The notes beneath the pieces were generated by a model. It saw nothing but the letters and a program-made list of their open reading frames with translations, did no database searches and was not told where the DNA came from. A program made the translations under genes and the position numbers. From assembly GCA_949292725.1 (NCBI GenBank), contig CASFAQ010000007.1, positions 1-60,879 on the forward strand: a stretch of 60,879 nucleotides of DNA, read 5' to 3'. Within the stretch, counting starts at the first letter, position 1; the number at the start of each line of letters is the position of its first letter. This stretch comes from an uncultured Eubacteriales bacterium. Its GTDB lineage: Bacteria > Bacillota > Clostridia > Lachnospirales > Lachnospiraceae. This document shows, in pieces, positions 17,297 through 25,772 of this stretch.

Positions 17297-18727
17297 CTAA
17301 TACGCATTTTTATTGACAAATCCCTTAAACAGAGTAAGAACGAGTATCTTAAAATCAAGCCCAAGCGTCCAGTTCTCGATATAATATATATCGCAGTCGA
17401 TACGTTTTTTGATTGAGGTATCTCCCCTGAAACCATTGACCTGTGCCCAGCCGGTTATGCCCGGACGGACCTGATGTTTTACCATGTAGCGCGGAATCTC
17501 CTCCTTGAACTTGTCCACATAGTAAGGTCGTTCGGGTCTCGGTCCCACAAGGGACATATCCCCTCTTAACACATTGAAAAACTGTGGCAGCTCGTCGAGG
17601 CTTGTACTTCTTATGAACTTGCCTACGGGAGTGACTCTTGGGTCGTTCATGGTGGTCCATGCCTTCTTTTCCTCTGCAGAGGACTGTACGCGCATGGAGC
17701 GGAACTTGTACATATTAAATTCACGATTGTGAAGACCGATCCTTTTTTGCTTGAAGATAAGAGGACCATCCGAAGTTATCTTGACGAGCGCTGAGACGAT
17801 AAGCATAGGCAAGGAAAATATGATTATACATAAAATTGAACCTATGATATCAAATATACGTTTTAATATTCTGTTGACCGGACTGCTTAGAGGCACGTTT
17901 CGCACATGTACGACCGGAAGACCTTCAAGGTCCTCGGTATACGGACGCGTAGGTATTATATTATTATAATCCGGTACGAATTTGGTGTGTACGCCGAATT
18001 TCTCCGTGGTTACAACGATTTTCTCAAGCTTCTCGTATTCTGTGATGTTAAGTGTTATAACAATCTCGTCGTATTCATTTGTCTCAAGTAATTTGGGCAG
18101 ATCGTTAATTTTTCCGACTATCTTTATATGCCGGTATTCGACGACCTTTTTTACGCTGTCGTCAAGGATGCCGTGAATATAGTATCCCCACTCGGGATGC
18201 GAAAGTATACGGTCGATATAACTCTCCGCAGTACGTCCGTAGCCTACGAGGAGCACATGTTTGAGGTTGCGGCCACTGCGCCTTAATTTCTTTAGTATCC
18301 TTGATACCAGATGCCTGAACAGAAAATCGAGAAGTGTATTCAATATAAAAAACAGTGCGAGGAACAGACGTGCATAATATATTGCCTTGAAAAAATATAA
18401 TATGGTAGAGCAGTATAATACGCCGATGGCATTGGCCTTAACAAGTGCCCATATCTCCAGACGTTTGGAGCTTGTCCTCTTCGGGTTGTAAAGGTTGAAA
18501 AAATAATACATGACTACATAAAACGGCAGGAGATATATAAGCATTGGCATATATTCGGAGAGCTCCAGATAACCGCCGTAGGGTCCGTCTATGATACCAA
18601 GCCTGATTAGTGGACTGTGCGCCTCATTGAACCTCAGAAAGTATGCCAGGTAAAATGAGAAAACGATAATAAGCGCATCTATTACAAGATGAAATATATT
18701 AAGAAGTTTTTGGTTTTCCTTAATCAA
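17297..18727 (-). CDS. Undecaprenyl-phosphate sugar phosphotransferase (WbaP/EpsL type)
   Basis: Initiating transferase that puts the first sugar-phosphate on undecaprenyl phosphate for exopolysaccharide or capsule. Four N-terminal helices and a CoA-binding-like middle domain (VLLVGYGRTAESYIDRI) precede the bacterial sugar transferase domain: KRIFDIIGS, KITSDGPLIFKQKRIG, FNMYKFRSM, STSLDELPQFFNVLRGDMS, GPRPERPYY and VRPGITGWAQVNGFRG. The likely start is TTG 18727 with GGAGG 9 bases upstream, giving 476 residues; a longer frame to 18865 lacks a ribosome site. It is divergent from the HtrA gene and upstream of the LCP gene. Confidence 0.9.
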   Translation of the reverse strand: MIKENQKLLNIFHLVIDALIIVFSFYLAYFLRFNEAHSPLIRLGIIDGPYGGYLELSEYMPMLIYLLPFYVVMYYFFNLYNPKRTSSKRLEIWALVKANAIGVLYCSTILYFFKAIYYARLFLALFFILNTLLDFLFRHLVSRILKKLRRSGRNLKHVLLVGYGRTAESYIDRILSHPEWGYYIHGILDDSVKKVVEYRHIKIVGKINDLPKLLETNEYDEIVITLNITEYEKLEKIVVTTEKFGVHTKFVPDYNNIIPTRPYTEDLEGLPVVHVRNVPLSSPVNRILKRIFDIIGSILCIIIFSLPMLIVSALVKITSDGPLIFKQKRIGLHNREFNMYKFRSMRVQSSAEEKKAWTTMNDPRVTPVGKFIRSTSLDELPQFFNVLRGDMSLVGPRPERPYYVDKFKEEIPRYMVKHQVRPGITGWAQVNGFRGDTSIKKRIDCDIYYIENWTLGLDFKILVLTLFKGFVNKNAY

Positions 18728-18815
18728 ACGTTTCAACCTCCAGTATGTGCTGTAAATAGTAACTATGAGTAATGATAACCGATAATGAAGGATTTCACAA
18801 TATAAACTTTTACTA

Positions 18816-18847
18816 TTCACAAAGTGAACACAAATTCTGCCTATAAT
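18816..18847 (+). promoter_or_regulatory. Promoter with overlapping inverted repeat before the HtrA gene
   Basis: TATAAT at 18842-18847 is a perfect -10. A 5-bp inverted repeat, TTCAC-AAA-GTGAA (18816-18828), sits where the -35 would be and could be an operator. The -35 match itself is weak. The ATG is 35 bases downstream of the -10. Confidence 0.4.
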
Positions 18848-18881
18848 GAGCCTCAACATAAACAAATAAGGAGTGAGACAA

Positions 18882-20303
18882 ATGGACGAACAGCGTTATG
18901 ATTATTACAATCAATTTGGCGGTGACAATAATAATAAAAAGAACGATGGATGGAAAAAGGTCCTTGCAATAGTCGTAGGAGTAGTTGCGGTAATAGCGGT
19001 GATAGCAGTAATGTCCTCATTTGTTATCGGAAGCGTGAGAACATTTTTAAATAACGGAGGACTTGAGAACAGGGAATATTCCGATGTGTCCAATTCAGGT
19101 AATGAGGATACGCAGGATTCAACGGAAGCGGTATCCACCACAAAGCCGGTATCCACGGTGCAGGCGGGAAGCATATCGGGGACACCGGTTGACGTATCGG
19201 ATATAGTTGAAGAGGCAATGCCTTGTGTTGTATCCATAACGAGCACAACCTCGGTGGAGGGATATTCGATATTCGGACAGCAGTATCAGCAGGAGGTTCC
19301 TACTTGCGGTACCGGATTCATAGTAGGTCAGAACGATACCGAACTTCTTCTTGCAACCAATAATCATGTTGTGGAAGACGCAACGGCCATTCAGGTTACA
19401 TTTGCAGATGATACTACCGCTGAGGCAGTCGTTAAGGGAACTGATGCACAGGCAGACCTTGCAGTTGTGGCTGTAGAGCTTGAGAGTGTGGAGGAAGACA
19501 CTCTGGATGCTATAAAGGTTGCGGTGCTTGGTGATTCCGACAGCGTAAAGGTAGGACAGATGGCAATTGCAATCGGCAATGCGCAGGGAATGGGACAGTC
19601 AGTAACGGTAGGATATATAAGCGCCAAGAATAGAGAGATCAGTGTACCTGACGGCAATGCAACATCCGGCAATACCATGACATTCCTTCAGACGGATGCG
19701 GCGATTAACGGAGGCAACAGCGGAGGACCCCTTCTTAACGCTAACGGAGAGGTTGTAGGTATCAATAGCGCCAAGATAAGCGATACGGATGTTGAGGGAA
19801 TGTGTTATGCAATACCGATATCGCAGGCAAATCCTATAATCAATGAGCTTATGAACAGAGAAACCCTTACTGATGAGGAACGCGGATATATGGGAGTAAG
19901 TCTTCAGGATATCGCAGCGGATGCGGTAGAGATGTACGGTGTGCCTGACGGAGTGTATATCGTATCGGTATCGGATGACGGACCGGCAGATAAAGCGGGA
20001 CTTGAAGAAGGAGATATCATCACGGCAATCAATGATATAGCCGTTGACTCAAGCTCGGCAGCTGTGGATAAGGTTAACAGCTACCGTGCGGGAACACAGA
20101 TAAAGGTTACTTATTATAGAAGACAGGATTCCGAAAACGGATATTCGCAGGCAGAGACAACAGTTACGCTTGCGACTGCGGAGGAGATTGGACTCAATAG
20201 TCAGGACGAAGAGCCTGAGAGCAGCGATAACAGGAGTAGCCGTGATGATGAGTATTACAGTAATGATCTGGAAGACTATCTTGACAGGTTCTTCCAAAGA
20301 TAA
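18882..20303 (+). CDS. HtrA/DegP-like serine protease (S1C) with PDZ domain
   Basis: Membrane-anchored surface protease for misfolded proteins. A cytoplasmic N-terminus is followed by one helix (about residues 28-50), a Ser/Thr-rich linker, a trypsin-like domain with His 162 (TNNHVVEDA), Asp 192 (DLAVV) and Ser 280 (NGGNSGGPLL), one PDZ domain (about 350-430) and an acidic tail ending DLEDYLDRFFQR. The start is ATG 18882 with AAGGAG 8 bases upstream. A strong two-way terminator follows. All triad residues are present, so it should be active. Confidence 0.94.
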   Translation: MDEQRYDYYNQFGGDNNNKKNDGWKKVLAIVVGVVAVIAVIAVMSSFVIGSVRTFLNNGGLENREYSDVSNSGNEDTQDSTEAVSTTKPVSTVQAGSISGTPVDVSDIVEEAMPCVVSITSTTSVEGYSIFGQQYQQEVPTCGTGFIVGQNDTELLLATNNHVVEDATAIQVTFADDTTAEAVVKGTDAQADLAVVAVELESVEEDTLDAIKVAVLGDSDSVKVGQMAIAIGNAQGMGQSVTVGYISAKNREISVPDGNATSGNTMTFLQTDAAINGGNSGGPLLNANGEVVGINSAKISDTDVEGMCYAIPISQANPIINELMNRETLTDEERGYMGVSLQDIAADAVEMYGVPDGVYIVSVSDDGPADKAGLEEGDIITAINDIAVDSSSAAVDKVNSYRAGTQIKVTYYRRQDSENGYSQAETTVTLATAEEIGLNSQDEEPESSDNRSSRDDEYYSNDLEDYLDRFFQR

Positions 20304-20332
20304 ATTAGCCCCCTCTTTCATTAATATATAAT

Positions 20333-20374
20333 TCAAGAAAAATAGGTTTCCTCAAGGGAGCCTGTTTTTCTTGA
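20333..20374. terminator. Bidirectional intrinsic terminator after the HtrA gene
   Basis: Arms TCAAGAAAAATAGG and CCTGTTTTTCTTGA pair over 14 positions (one G-U) around a 14-base loop. The arms themselves supply T-runs in both directions. It separates the HtrA gene from clpX and overlaps the clpX -35 box. Confidence 0.8.
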
Positions 20375-20399
20375 TTGTGTGCTATATATCAGGTATAAT
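20371..20399 (+). promoter_or_regulatory. Promoter of the clpX-subtilase operon
   Basis: TTGATT (20371-20376), 17 bases, then TATAAT (20394-20399). Initiation near 20406 would give a leader of about 30 bases before ATG 20436. Confidence 0.65.
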
Positions 20400-20435
20400 T
20401 ATTAACCATAACAGAAGCGAGGTTAAGAAGAATAG

Positions 20436-21818
20436 ATGGATAAGGATAACAAAGATAATAAAGGGCTTGAGGACATATGTTATCTGTGCCACAGACCGGA
20501 AAGCAGGGTTGGAAAGATCATAAAGATGCCCAATAATATTAACATATGTACCGATTGCCTGCAGAACACATTTAATCAGATGAATAACGGCAGTATGCCG
20601 TTTATGTTCGATATGCCCAATATGGATGCGCTAAAGGGCGAAATGAGGCAGAAGCAGACCGTAAAGAAGAAAAAAGAGGCTGAGGATAAACCTGGGAAGG
20701 CTGAATTTACATTGGAGACGCTTCCTCCTCCGCACGTTATAAAAAGCGGGCTTGACGAACATGTCGTAGGACAGGAGCATGCCAAAAAGATACTGTCGGT
20801 TGCGGTATATAATCATTATAAAAGAGTATTTGCAGAGAATGATAAGAATGATGATGACGGAGTTCATATTGAAAAGTCCAACATACTTATGCTCGGACCT
20901 ACGGGAAGTGGTAAGACATATCTGGTAAAGACGCTTGCAGGCATGCTTAAGGTGCCGCTTGCGATAACCGATGCTACTTCACTTACCGAGGCGGGTTATA
21001 TAGGAGATGATGTTGAAAGCGTTATAAGCAAGCTTCTTGCCGCAGCGGATAATGATATCGACAGGGCCGAACATGGAATAGTATTCATAGATGAGATTGA
21101 CAAGATATCAAAGAAGCGCAACAGTCATTCGCGTGACGTAAGCGGCGAAGCGGTACAGCAGGGTCTCTTAAAGCTTCTTGAAGGAAGCGATGTTGAGGTT
21201 CCGGTAGGAGCTTCAAGTAAGAATGCGATGGTGCCTTTATACACGGTAAATACTTCTAATATACTGTTCATATGCGGCGGCGCATTTCCTGAGCTTGAAA
21301 AGGTAATAGCAGAAAGGCTTAATCTGTCAAGTTCAATAGGATTTGATGCGGTTATTAAAAATAAGGATGGGGATAAGGACATACTTGATAAGGTTACCCA
21401 GGAAGATCTCAGAGAGTTTGGAATGATACCTGAGTTTCTGGGAAGACTCCCTATAATGTGTACCCTGCATCCGCTTGATGAGGATATGATGGTAAAGGTG
21501 CTTACGCAGCCTAAGAATGCCATACTTAAGCAGTACGGAAAGCTTCTTAGGATGGACGAGGTGGATCTTGTATTTGAGGAAGACGCGCTTAGGGCCATTG
21601 CGAGAAAAGCTGTTGCCAAAAAGATAGGGGCAAGGGCATTGCGCGCCATCCTTGAGGAAATCATGCTTGATATAATGTATGAGATTCCGAAGGACGATAT
21701 GATAGGACGGGTAATCATAACCGGTGATTATATTGAAAATAAAGGAGCGCCCGTTATAGAGATGAGAGGAAGCGTTAAGGCAATAGAACAGACACCAAAT
21801 TCCGTTACCACAGTATAA
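20436..21818 (+). CDS. clpX: ClpX-type AAA+ unfoldase subunit
   Basis: Hexameric ATPase that unfolds substrates for ClpP. A zinc-binding domain with Cys 15, 18, 38 and 41 (C-x2-C-x19-C-x2-C) is followed by a Lys-rich linker and the AAA+ core: GPTGSGKT at about 154, pore loop GYIGDD (GYVG is usual), Walker B IVFIDEIDKIS, RDVSGEAVQQGLLKLLEGS, and an IGF loop (SSSIGFDAV), the known ClpP contact. The IGF loop suggests it still docks on ClpP. At 460 residues it is slightly long. It is not next to clpP, tig or lon as the main clpX usually is, so it may be a second copy. It is probably co-transcribed with the subtilase 30 bases downstream. Confidence 0.85.
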   Translation: MDKDNKDNKGLEDICYLCHRPESRVGKIIKMPNNINICTDCLQNTFNQMNNGSMPFMFDMPNMDALKGEMRQKQTVKKKKEAEDKPGKAEFTLETLPPPHVIKSGLDEHVVGQEHAKKILSVAVYNHYKRVFAENDKNDDDGVHIEKSNILMLGPTGSGKTYLVKTLAGMLKVPLAITDATSLTEAGYIGDDVESVISKLLAAADNDIDRAEHGIVFIDEIDKISKKRNSHSRDVSGEAVQQGLLKLLEGSDVEVPVGASSKNAMVPLYTVNTSNILFICGGAFPELEKVIAERLNLSSSIGFDAVIKNKDGDKDILDKVTQEDLREFGMIPEFLGRLPIMCTLHPLDEDMMVKVLTQPKNAILKQYGKLLRMDEVDLVFEEDALRAIARKAVAKKIGARALRAILEEIMLDIMYEIPKDDMIGRVIITGDYIENKGAPVIEMRGSVKAIEQTPNSVTTV

Positions 21819-21848
21819 TGTTATTAATCAACATATACGGGTGAGCGG

Positions 21849-23534
21849 ATGCCTGAGGCAAAGAATTGCGCGGATATAATATATTCCGAGGATTATATGG
21901 ACATAATTGTCGATTTTCAGTTTTTTTATGAGATACCGGACATTGTGTCCGAATGCGACATGCCTGTAAGCAATAAACAGAGCGTAATATATGCATCCTT
22001 AGAAAAAAACCGAATAACTCCTGATGACATGGGCTATCGTTTTCTGCCTAAGTGCTACGGTTATCTTGATATGGAGGCTCTTAATGATACCGGAGTGCTT
22101 GCGCTGAGACGACAGCCTTTTATCAATCTGTACGGGCAGGGTGTGCTGGTGGGTATCATCGATTCGGGTATAGATTATAAGCATGAAGCATTTGTGTGGG
22201 AGGATAATACGAGTAAGATAGTATCCGTATGGAATCAGGAGGACAGAAACGGAACTCCGCCGGAAGGATTTATGTATGGTTCGGAGTATACGGAAGAGAT
22301 GTTAAATGAGGCGCTGAAAACTAACGGAGACGAATATGATTCGCTTATAAACGGAAGCGGACACGGAACGCATATAGCGGCAGCGGCGGCAGGAAGGATA
22401 ATAGAAGAAGCGGATTTTTCGGGCGTTGCGCCCCTTGCAGAGCTGGTGGTAGTAAAGCTTAAACAGGCGAAGGATATATTTCGGAATTATTATAAAATAC
22501 CGGATGATGCGGACGCATTTCAGGAAAATGACATACTTCTTGCGTTAAGATATATTATGTCCGTTGCGAGAAAGCGCAATATGCCTCTGGTGTTGTGCTT
22601 CGGACTCGGAACGAATCAGGGGGACCATAACGGCACGGGTTTTCTGGGTGAATACCTAAGTTACCTTGCAGTGGCTCCCGGAATATATATATGCGCAGCT
22701 GCGGGAAATGAAAGCGGAATGGCGCATCACTACAGAGGAAGACCTCTTAAGGAGAGAGAATATCAGGATGTGGAGATTCTTGTAAATGAAGAGTCGGAGG
22801 GCTTTGTCATGGAGCTGTGGGGTGAGACTCCGTCGACATTTGCAGTGCAGATAAGACCTCCCATAGGAGAGTTTTCAGGAATAATAGAGGCAAGATTTGA
22901 TGAGAACAGAAAGCTTAGCTTTCTTCTTAATGATTCCGTGGTCTATATTAATGCCGAGCTGGTCGAGAGAAGCACCGGTGATGAGTTTATGTTATTCAGA
23001 TTTGATAATCCGGCACAGGGCATATGGACAATCCGGGTAATACAGCAGAGCGATAATGAGGGACGTTTTGACATATGGCTTCCGATAGATGCATTTAATG
23101 CAGCAGGAGCTGTATTTATCGAACCGGACCCGAATATAACGATATGTGAACCCGCCTGCGCCGCAAACATTATAACATTTGCGGGAAGCAGCGTCTCGGG
23201 GGATGTGCTCTACGTCAATTCGAGCAGGGGTTATACCAGAAGCGGACGCATAAAGCCGGATGTTACGGCGCCCGCCGTTAATGTATATACGGCGTCGCCT
23301 GATGCCCCTGACGGATACGAATATGTTACGGGAACAAGTATGGCGTGCGCCATAGGAGGGGGCGCAGTGGCGCTTATCGCAGAATGGAGTCTTACGAATC
23401 AGTCAACCAATAGTCTCAGCGCAAGGAATCTCCTGATACGCGGCGCTGACAGGACGGGTATCAGTGTGCCTGACAGAAGCTGGGGATTTGGACGTCTTGA
23501 CATATATCAGACCTTCATTGCCATCGGACAGTGA
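21849..23534 (+). CDS. S8 family peptidase, Csp-like subtilase
   Basis: Subtilisin-type serine protease of the CspA/B/C-like subgroup of Clostridia, in which a beta jelly-roll is inserted between the catalytic His and Ser. Asp 105 (GIIDSGIDYKHE), His 172 (GSGHGTHIAAAAAG) and Ser 497 (GTSMACA) are all present, so it is predicted active, unlike pseudoproteases such as C. difficile CspC. The jelly-roll covers about residues 290-430. An N-terminal segment of about 70 residues may be a prodomain. No signal peptide is seen. In spore formers these enzymes process the cortex hydrolase SleC; no germination genes are nearby, so the role here is open. Confidence 0.88.
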   Translation: MPEAKNCADIIYSEDYMDIIVDFQFFYEIPDIVSECDMPVSNKQSVIYASLEKNRITPDDMGYRFLPKCYGYLDMEALNDTGVLALRRQPFINLYGQGVLVGIIDSGIDYKHEAFVWEDNTSKIVSVWNQEDRNGTPPEGFMYGSEYTEEMLNEALKTNGDEYDSLINGSGHGTHIAAAAAGRIIEEADFSGVAPLAELVVVKLKQAKDIFRNYYKIPDDADAFQENDILLALRYIMSVARKRNMPLVLCFGLGTNQGDHNGTGFLGEYLSYLAVAPGIYICAAAGNESGMAHHYRGRPLKEREYQDVEILVNEESEGFVMELWGETPSTFAVQIRPPIGEFSGIIEARFDENRKLSFLLNDSVVYINAELVERSTGDEFMLFRFDNPAQGIWTIRVIQQSDNEGRFDIWLPIDAFNAAGAVFIEPDPNITICEPACAANIITFAGSSVSGDVLYVNSSRGYTRSGRIKPDVTAPAVNVYTASPDAPDGYEYVTGTSMACAIGGGAVALIAEWSLTNQSTNSLSARNLLIRGADRTGISVPDRSWGFGRLDIYQTFIAIGQ

Positions 23535-23632
23535 GGAAAGGTATATCAAAAAATTATCCTTATCACAAAACAATACTATTGTAAAAACCTCTGTTTTATA
23601 CAATAATTTGAGCATAAAAGAAGGTTTTGTTT

Positions 23633-24805
23633 ATGGATAACAAGAACAAAAAAAGATTTATTGTCATACCTGCATTAAGTATGGCGTTATGCTTTACAAT
23701 TGGCATGACAGATTTAAACGCTTATGTTGTCAGGAAGAATAATGCCAAAATTTCGCTTACAGCCGGACAATCAAAAAAGATAAAGCTGGCTAAATCAGCG
23801 CTTAAGACCGTAAAGAATAGAAAGAAAAGTATAAAGGTTAAGAGCGCCAATAAAAAGATTGTAAAAATCAAACGTACCAAGGCTCAGAAGAGGAGCTATT
23901 CATTTACAATCAAGGCATTAAAGAAAGGAAAAACCACAGTGATCGTAAAGGGTAACAAGAAGAATATCAAGATAAAGGTTACCGTACGAGATGCGGCAGA
24001 TAAAAATGTTGTGATTACAGATACGAATGTAATTACGTCCACACCGCCTTCCGTTACGGCACAACTTGTAGTTCAGACAGAGGCTCCTAATACGCCGGAT
24101 CCGACCATAAGACCTCTCAGGACCAGAATTTCGGTGCCTGCGTCGGAGCCCGAGACAAGGGATGGATATACCAAACTTACAGACCTTACGACATATTCAA
24201 TCAATGGTGATTATCTCGTTAATATATGGACTGATTCCGAATCGCAGTATTATTATAATGTAGTGTGCGAGGGGCTTGAGGTTGTAGAGATATCTTCGCT
24301 TGGACTCATGCTTGATAATACTGACCTTACAAAAGGACTTACCTGCGATAATGAGGGTTCGTATGTAGACGAGATATATGAAGAATTCGAAACTATTACA
24401 CTTGCGGCTGCAACATCCGTCAATAACTGCCAGGAAAGAACCATAAGATTCTCTAATGTGGACGGTGCATATTTTGACCTTCTTATAAGAGTGTATAACG
24501 ACGGATTTGCCTACAGGTATACGAACGTAACCTATGGCGAGGATTATCCGGGAGAATATATAACATATGTAAGAAGACATGGTGAGGAATGGTTTATCGG
24601 TTCCATGACGCTTGAAAAAAGAGACGCAGGCATAGATCTTGATTTCCTTACGGAAGGCAAAAAGTATACGGCGTACATATACTCCTCGGATGATAACGGG
24701 TCACTGGTTGAAAGCACGCAGAGAGTTTCGCATGACGACGTGTTTACCCTCTCGCTTAAGGATCTGGATGGAGTCGCAGTTTATATAACAGAAGACTTCT
24801 ATTAA
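23633..24805 (+). CDS. Secreted BIG2 protein with GH97 N- and C-terminal domains but no catalytic barrel
   Basis: A signal peptide (residues 1-29) is followed by a very Lys-rich Ig-like domain (about 32-120) and a Thr/Pro linker (about 125-180). The rest resembles GH97 alpha-glucosidases, but only their flanking beta domains. Residues about 190-305 match the N-terminal sandwich (ISSLGLML, ERTIRFSNVDGAYFDLLIRV, YNDGFAYRY). About 309-390 match the C-terminal domain (GEYITYVRRHGEEWFIG, LDFLTEGKKYTAYIY). The (beta/alpha)8 barrel of about 300 residues that should lie between them is absent. It probably binds sugar or is a relic, and is very unlikely to be a hydrolase. ATG 23633 has GAAGG 8 bases upstream. 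Its last bases overlap the convergent AraC gene. Confidence 0.75.
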   Translation: MDNKNKKRFIVIPALSMALCFTIGMTDLNAYVVRKNNAKISLTAGQSKKIKLAKSALKTVKNRKKSIKVKSANKKIVKIKRTKAQKRSYSFTIKALKKGKTTVIVKGNKKNIKIKVTVRDAADKNVVITDTNVITSTPPSVTAQLVVQTEAPNTPDPTIRPLRTRISVPASEPETRDGYTKLTDLTTYSINGDYLVNIWTDSESQYYYNVVCEGLEVVEISSLGLMLDNTDLTKGLTCDNEGSYVDEIYEEFETITLAAATSVNNCQERTIRFSNVDGAYFDLLIRVYNDGFAYRYTNVTYGEDYPGEYITYVRRHGEEWFIGSMTLEKRDAGIDLDFLTEGKKYTAYIYSSDDNGSLVESTQRVSHDDVFTLSLKDLDGVAVYITEDFY

Positions 24806-25632
24806 TGATTCCTCTTATAATCAGAGGGGGTAAAACCAAGACGTCTCTTAAACACCTTGGCAAAGTAGTTGCCGTTGGCAAAACCGCTTGAGCACGCAAT
24901 CTCATTGATGCTCATATCTGTTGTCGTAAGAAGATGCATGGCGTGCTCAAGCCGTATATTGGACAGATACTCAATAGGACTTATCCCGATTTCATATCGG
25001 AATATGCGGGAGAAGTGCGAAGGAGTAACATTAAGTGATTCACACAGTTCTGACAGGGAGATGTCTGAAGCATAATTCGCATTGATCCAGTTGACAGCTT
25101 TTGCAACAAGGCTGCCAGATGAGGTGGGAGAAGATATCTCTCTTGTGAGCGTTGTAAGAAAATTATACATAAATACACCCGCTTCAAATCTTTTATATTT
25201 TCTTCCGTGCTCAAGCCGCTCAAGCTCGTTAACTAACAGTCTGATGGCAGGATTGTCCGATGGAAGTGAAAATATATTACCGGTCATACTTATTATTTCA
25301 TTATAAAATTGTGAAGCGAGGCTGCCGCTAAAATGAATATATAAGTATTCCCACCCATTTTTATTATCAAAAGGCAAATAATATGAGCAGCCGTTAGGGA
25401 CACAGGTGATAAAGCCTGTGTCCTTTGCAAGTGTATATTTATCATCAGAGGTTTCATATATTCCACAACCGTCAGTCGTGTACTGGAAAATGTAACCGTC
25501 GTAGTTCGTTCGGGTCCGGTTATCATAATAATAATTCTCATTTATCCTCTTTTCAAATCCCATATCGTACAGAATCATGGGAAGGGGTTCAATATTGTCA
25601 TAATTTATAAATCCGTAAAAATTGTGCTTCAT
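24802..25632 (-). CDS. AraC family transcriptional regulator
   Basis: An N-terminal cupin-like sensor (about 1-150) is followed by the double helix-turn-helix DNA-binding domain (about 185-275: INANYASDISLSELCESLNV, then SINEIACSSGFANGNYFAKV and FKRRLGFTPSDYK). AAAGGA lies 8 bases before ATG. It is divergent from the solute-binding protein operon, with an 18-bp palindrome in the gap, so it most likely controls that importer in response to a sugar. Confidence 0.92.
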   Translation of the reverse strand: MKHNFYGFINYDNIEPLPMILYDMGFEKRINENYYYDNRTRTNYDGYIFQYTTDGCGIYETSDDKYTLAKDTGFITCVPNGCSYYLPFDNKNGWEYLYIHFSGSLASQFYNEIISMTGNIFSLPSDNPAIRLLVNELERLEHGRKYKRFEAGVFMYNFLTTLTREISSPTSSGSLVAKAVNWINANYASDISLSELCESLNVTPSHFSRIFRYEIGISPIEYLSNIRLEHAMHLLTTTDMSINEIACSSGFANGNYFAKVFKRRLGFTPSDYKRNH

Positions 25633-25696
25633 GGCATATTTCCTTTATAACTATGTAAGAATTAATGATTATTAACTAATTAGTAATAGATAAGAA

Positions 25697-25714
25697 CAGA
25701 TGTTGTAACATCTG
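25697..25714. promoter_or_regulatory. 18-bp palindrome in the AraC/importer divergent region
   Basis: CAGATGTT-GT-AACATCTG has perfect 8-base arms. It lies between the AraC regulator and the importer operon, 59 bases before the solute-binding protein start. It is a likely operator for the AraC protein or another sugar regulator. A second short symmetric element (CTAATTAG) is close by at about 25675. Confidence 0.5.
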
Positions 25715-25772
25715 GAATATATACTACTCGTTAATATTATAACATACTATTTTGCTGTGGAGGTAGACAGAT

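Noticed and set aside
21125..21718. Long minus-strand frame opposite clpX (197 codons)
   Set aside because: Antisense shadow of the conserved AAA+ core; no ribosome site and no recognisable motif.
23577..23604. ATTGTA...TACAAT inverted repeat before the GH97-derived gene as a promoter
   Set aside because: Arms are short and imperfect and the -35/-10 spacing of about 14 is too small to support a call.
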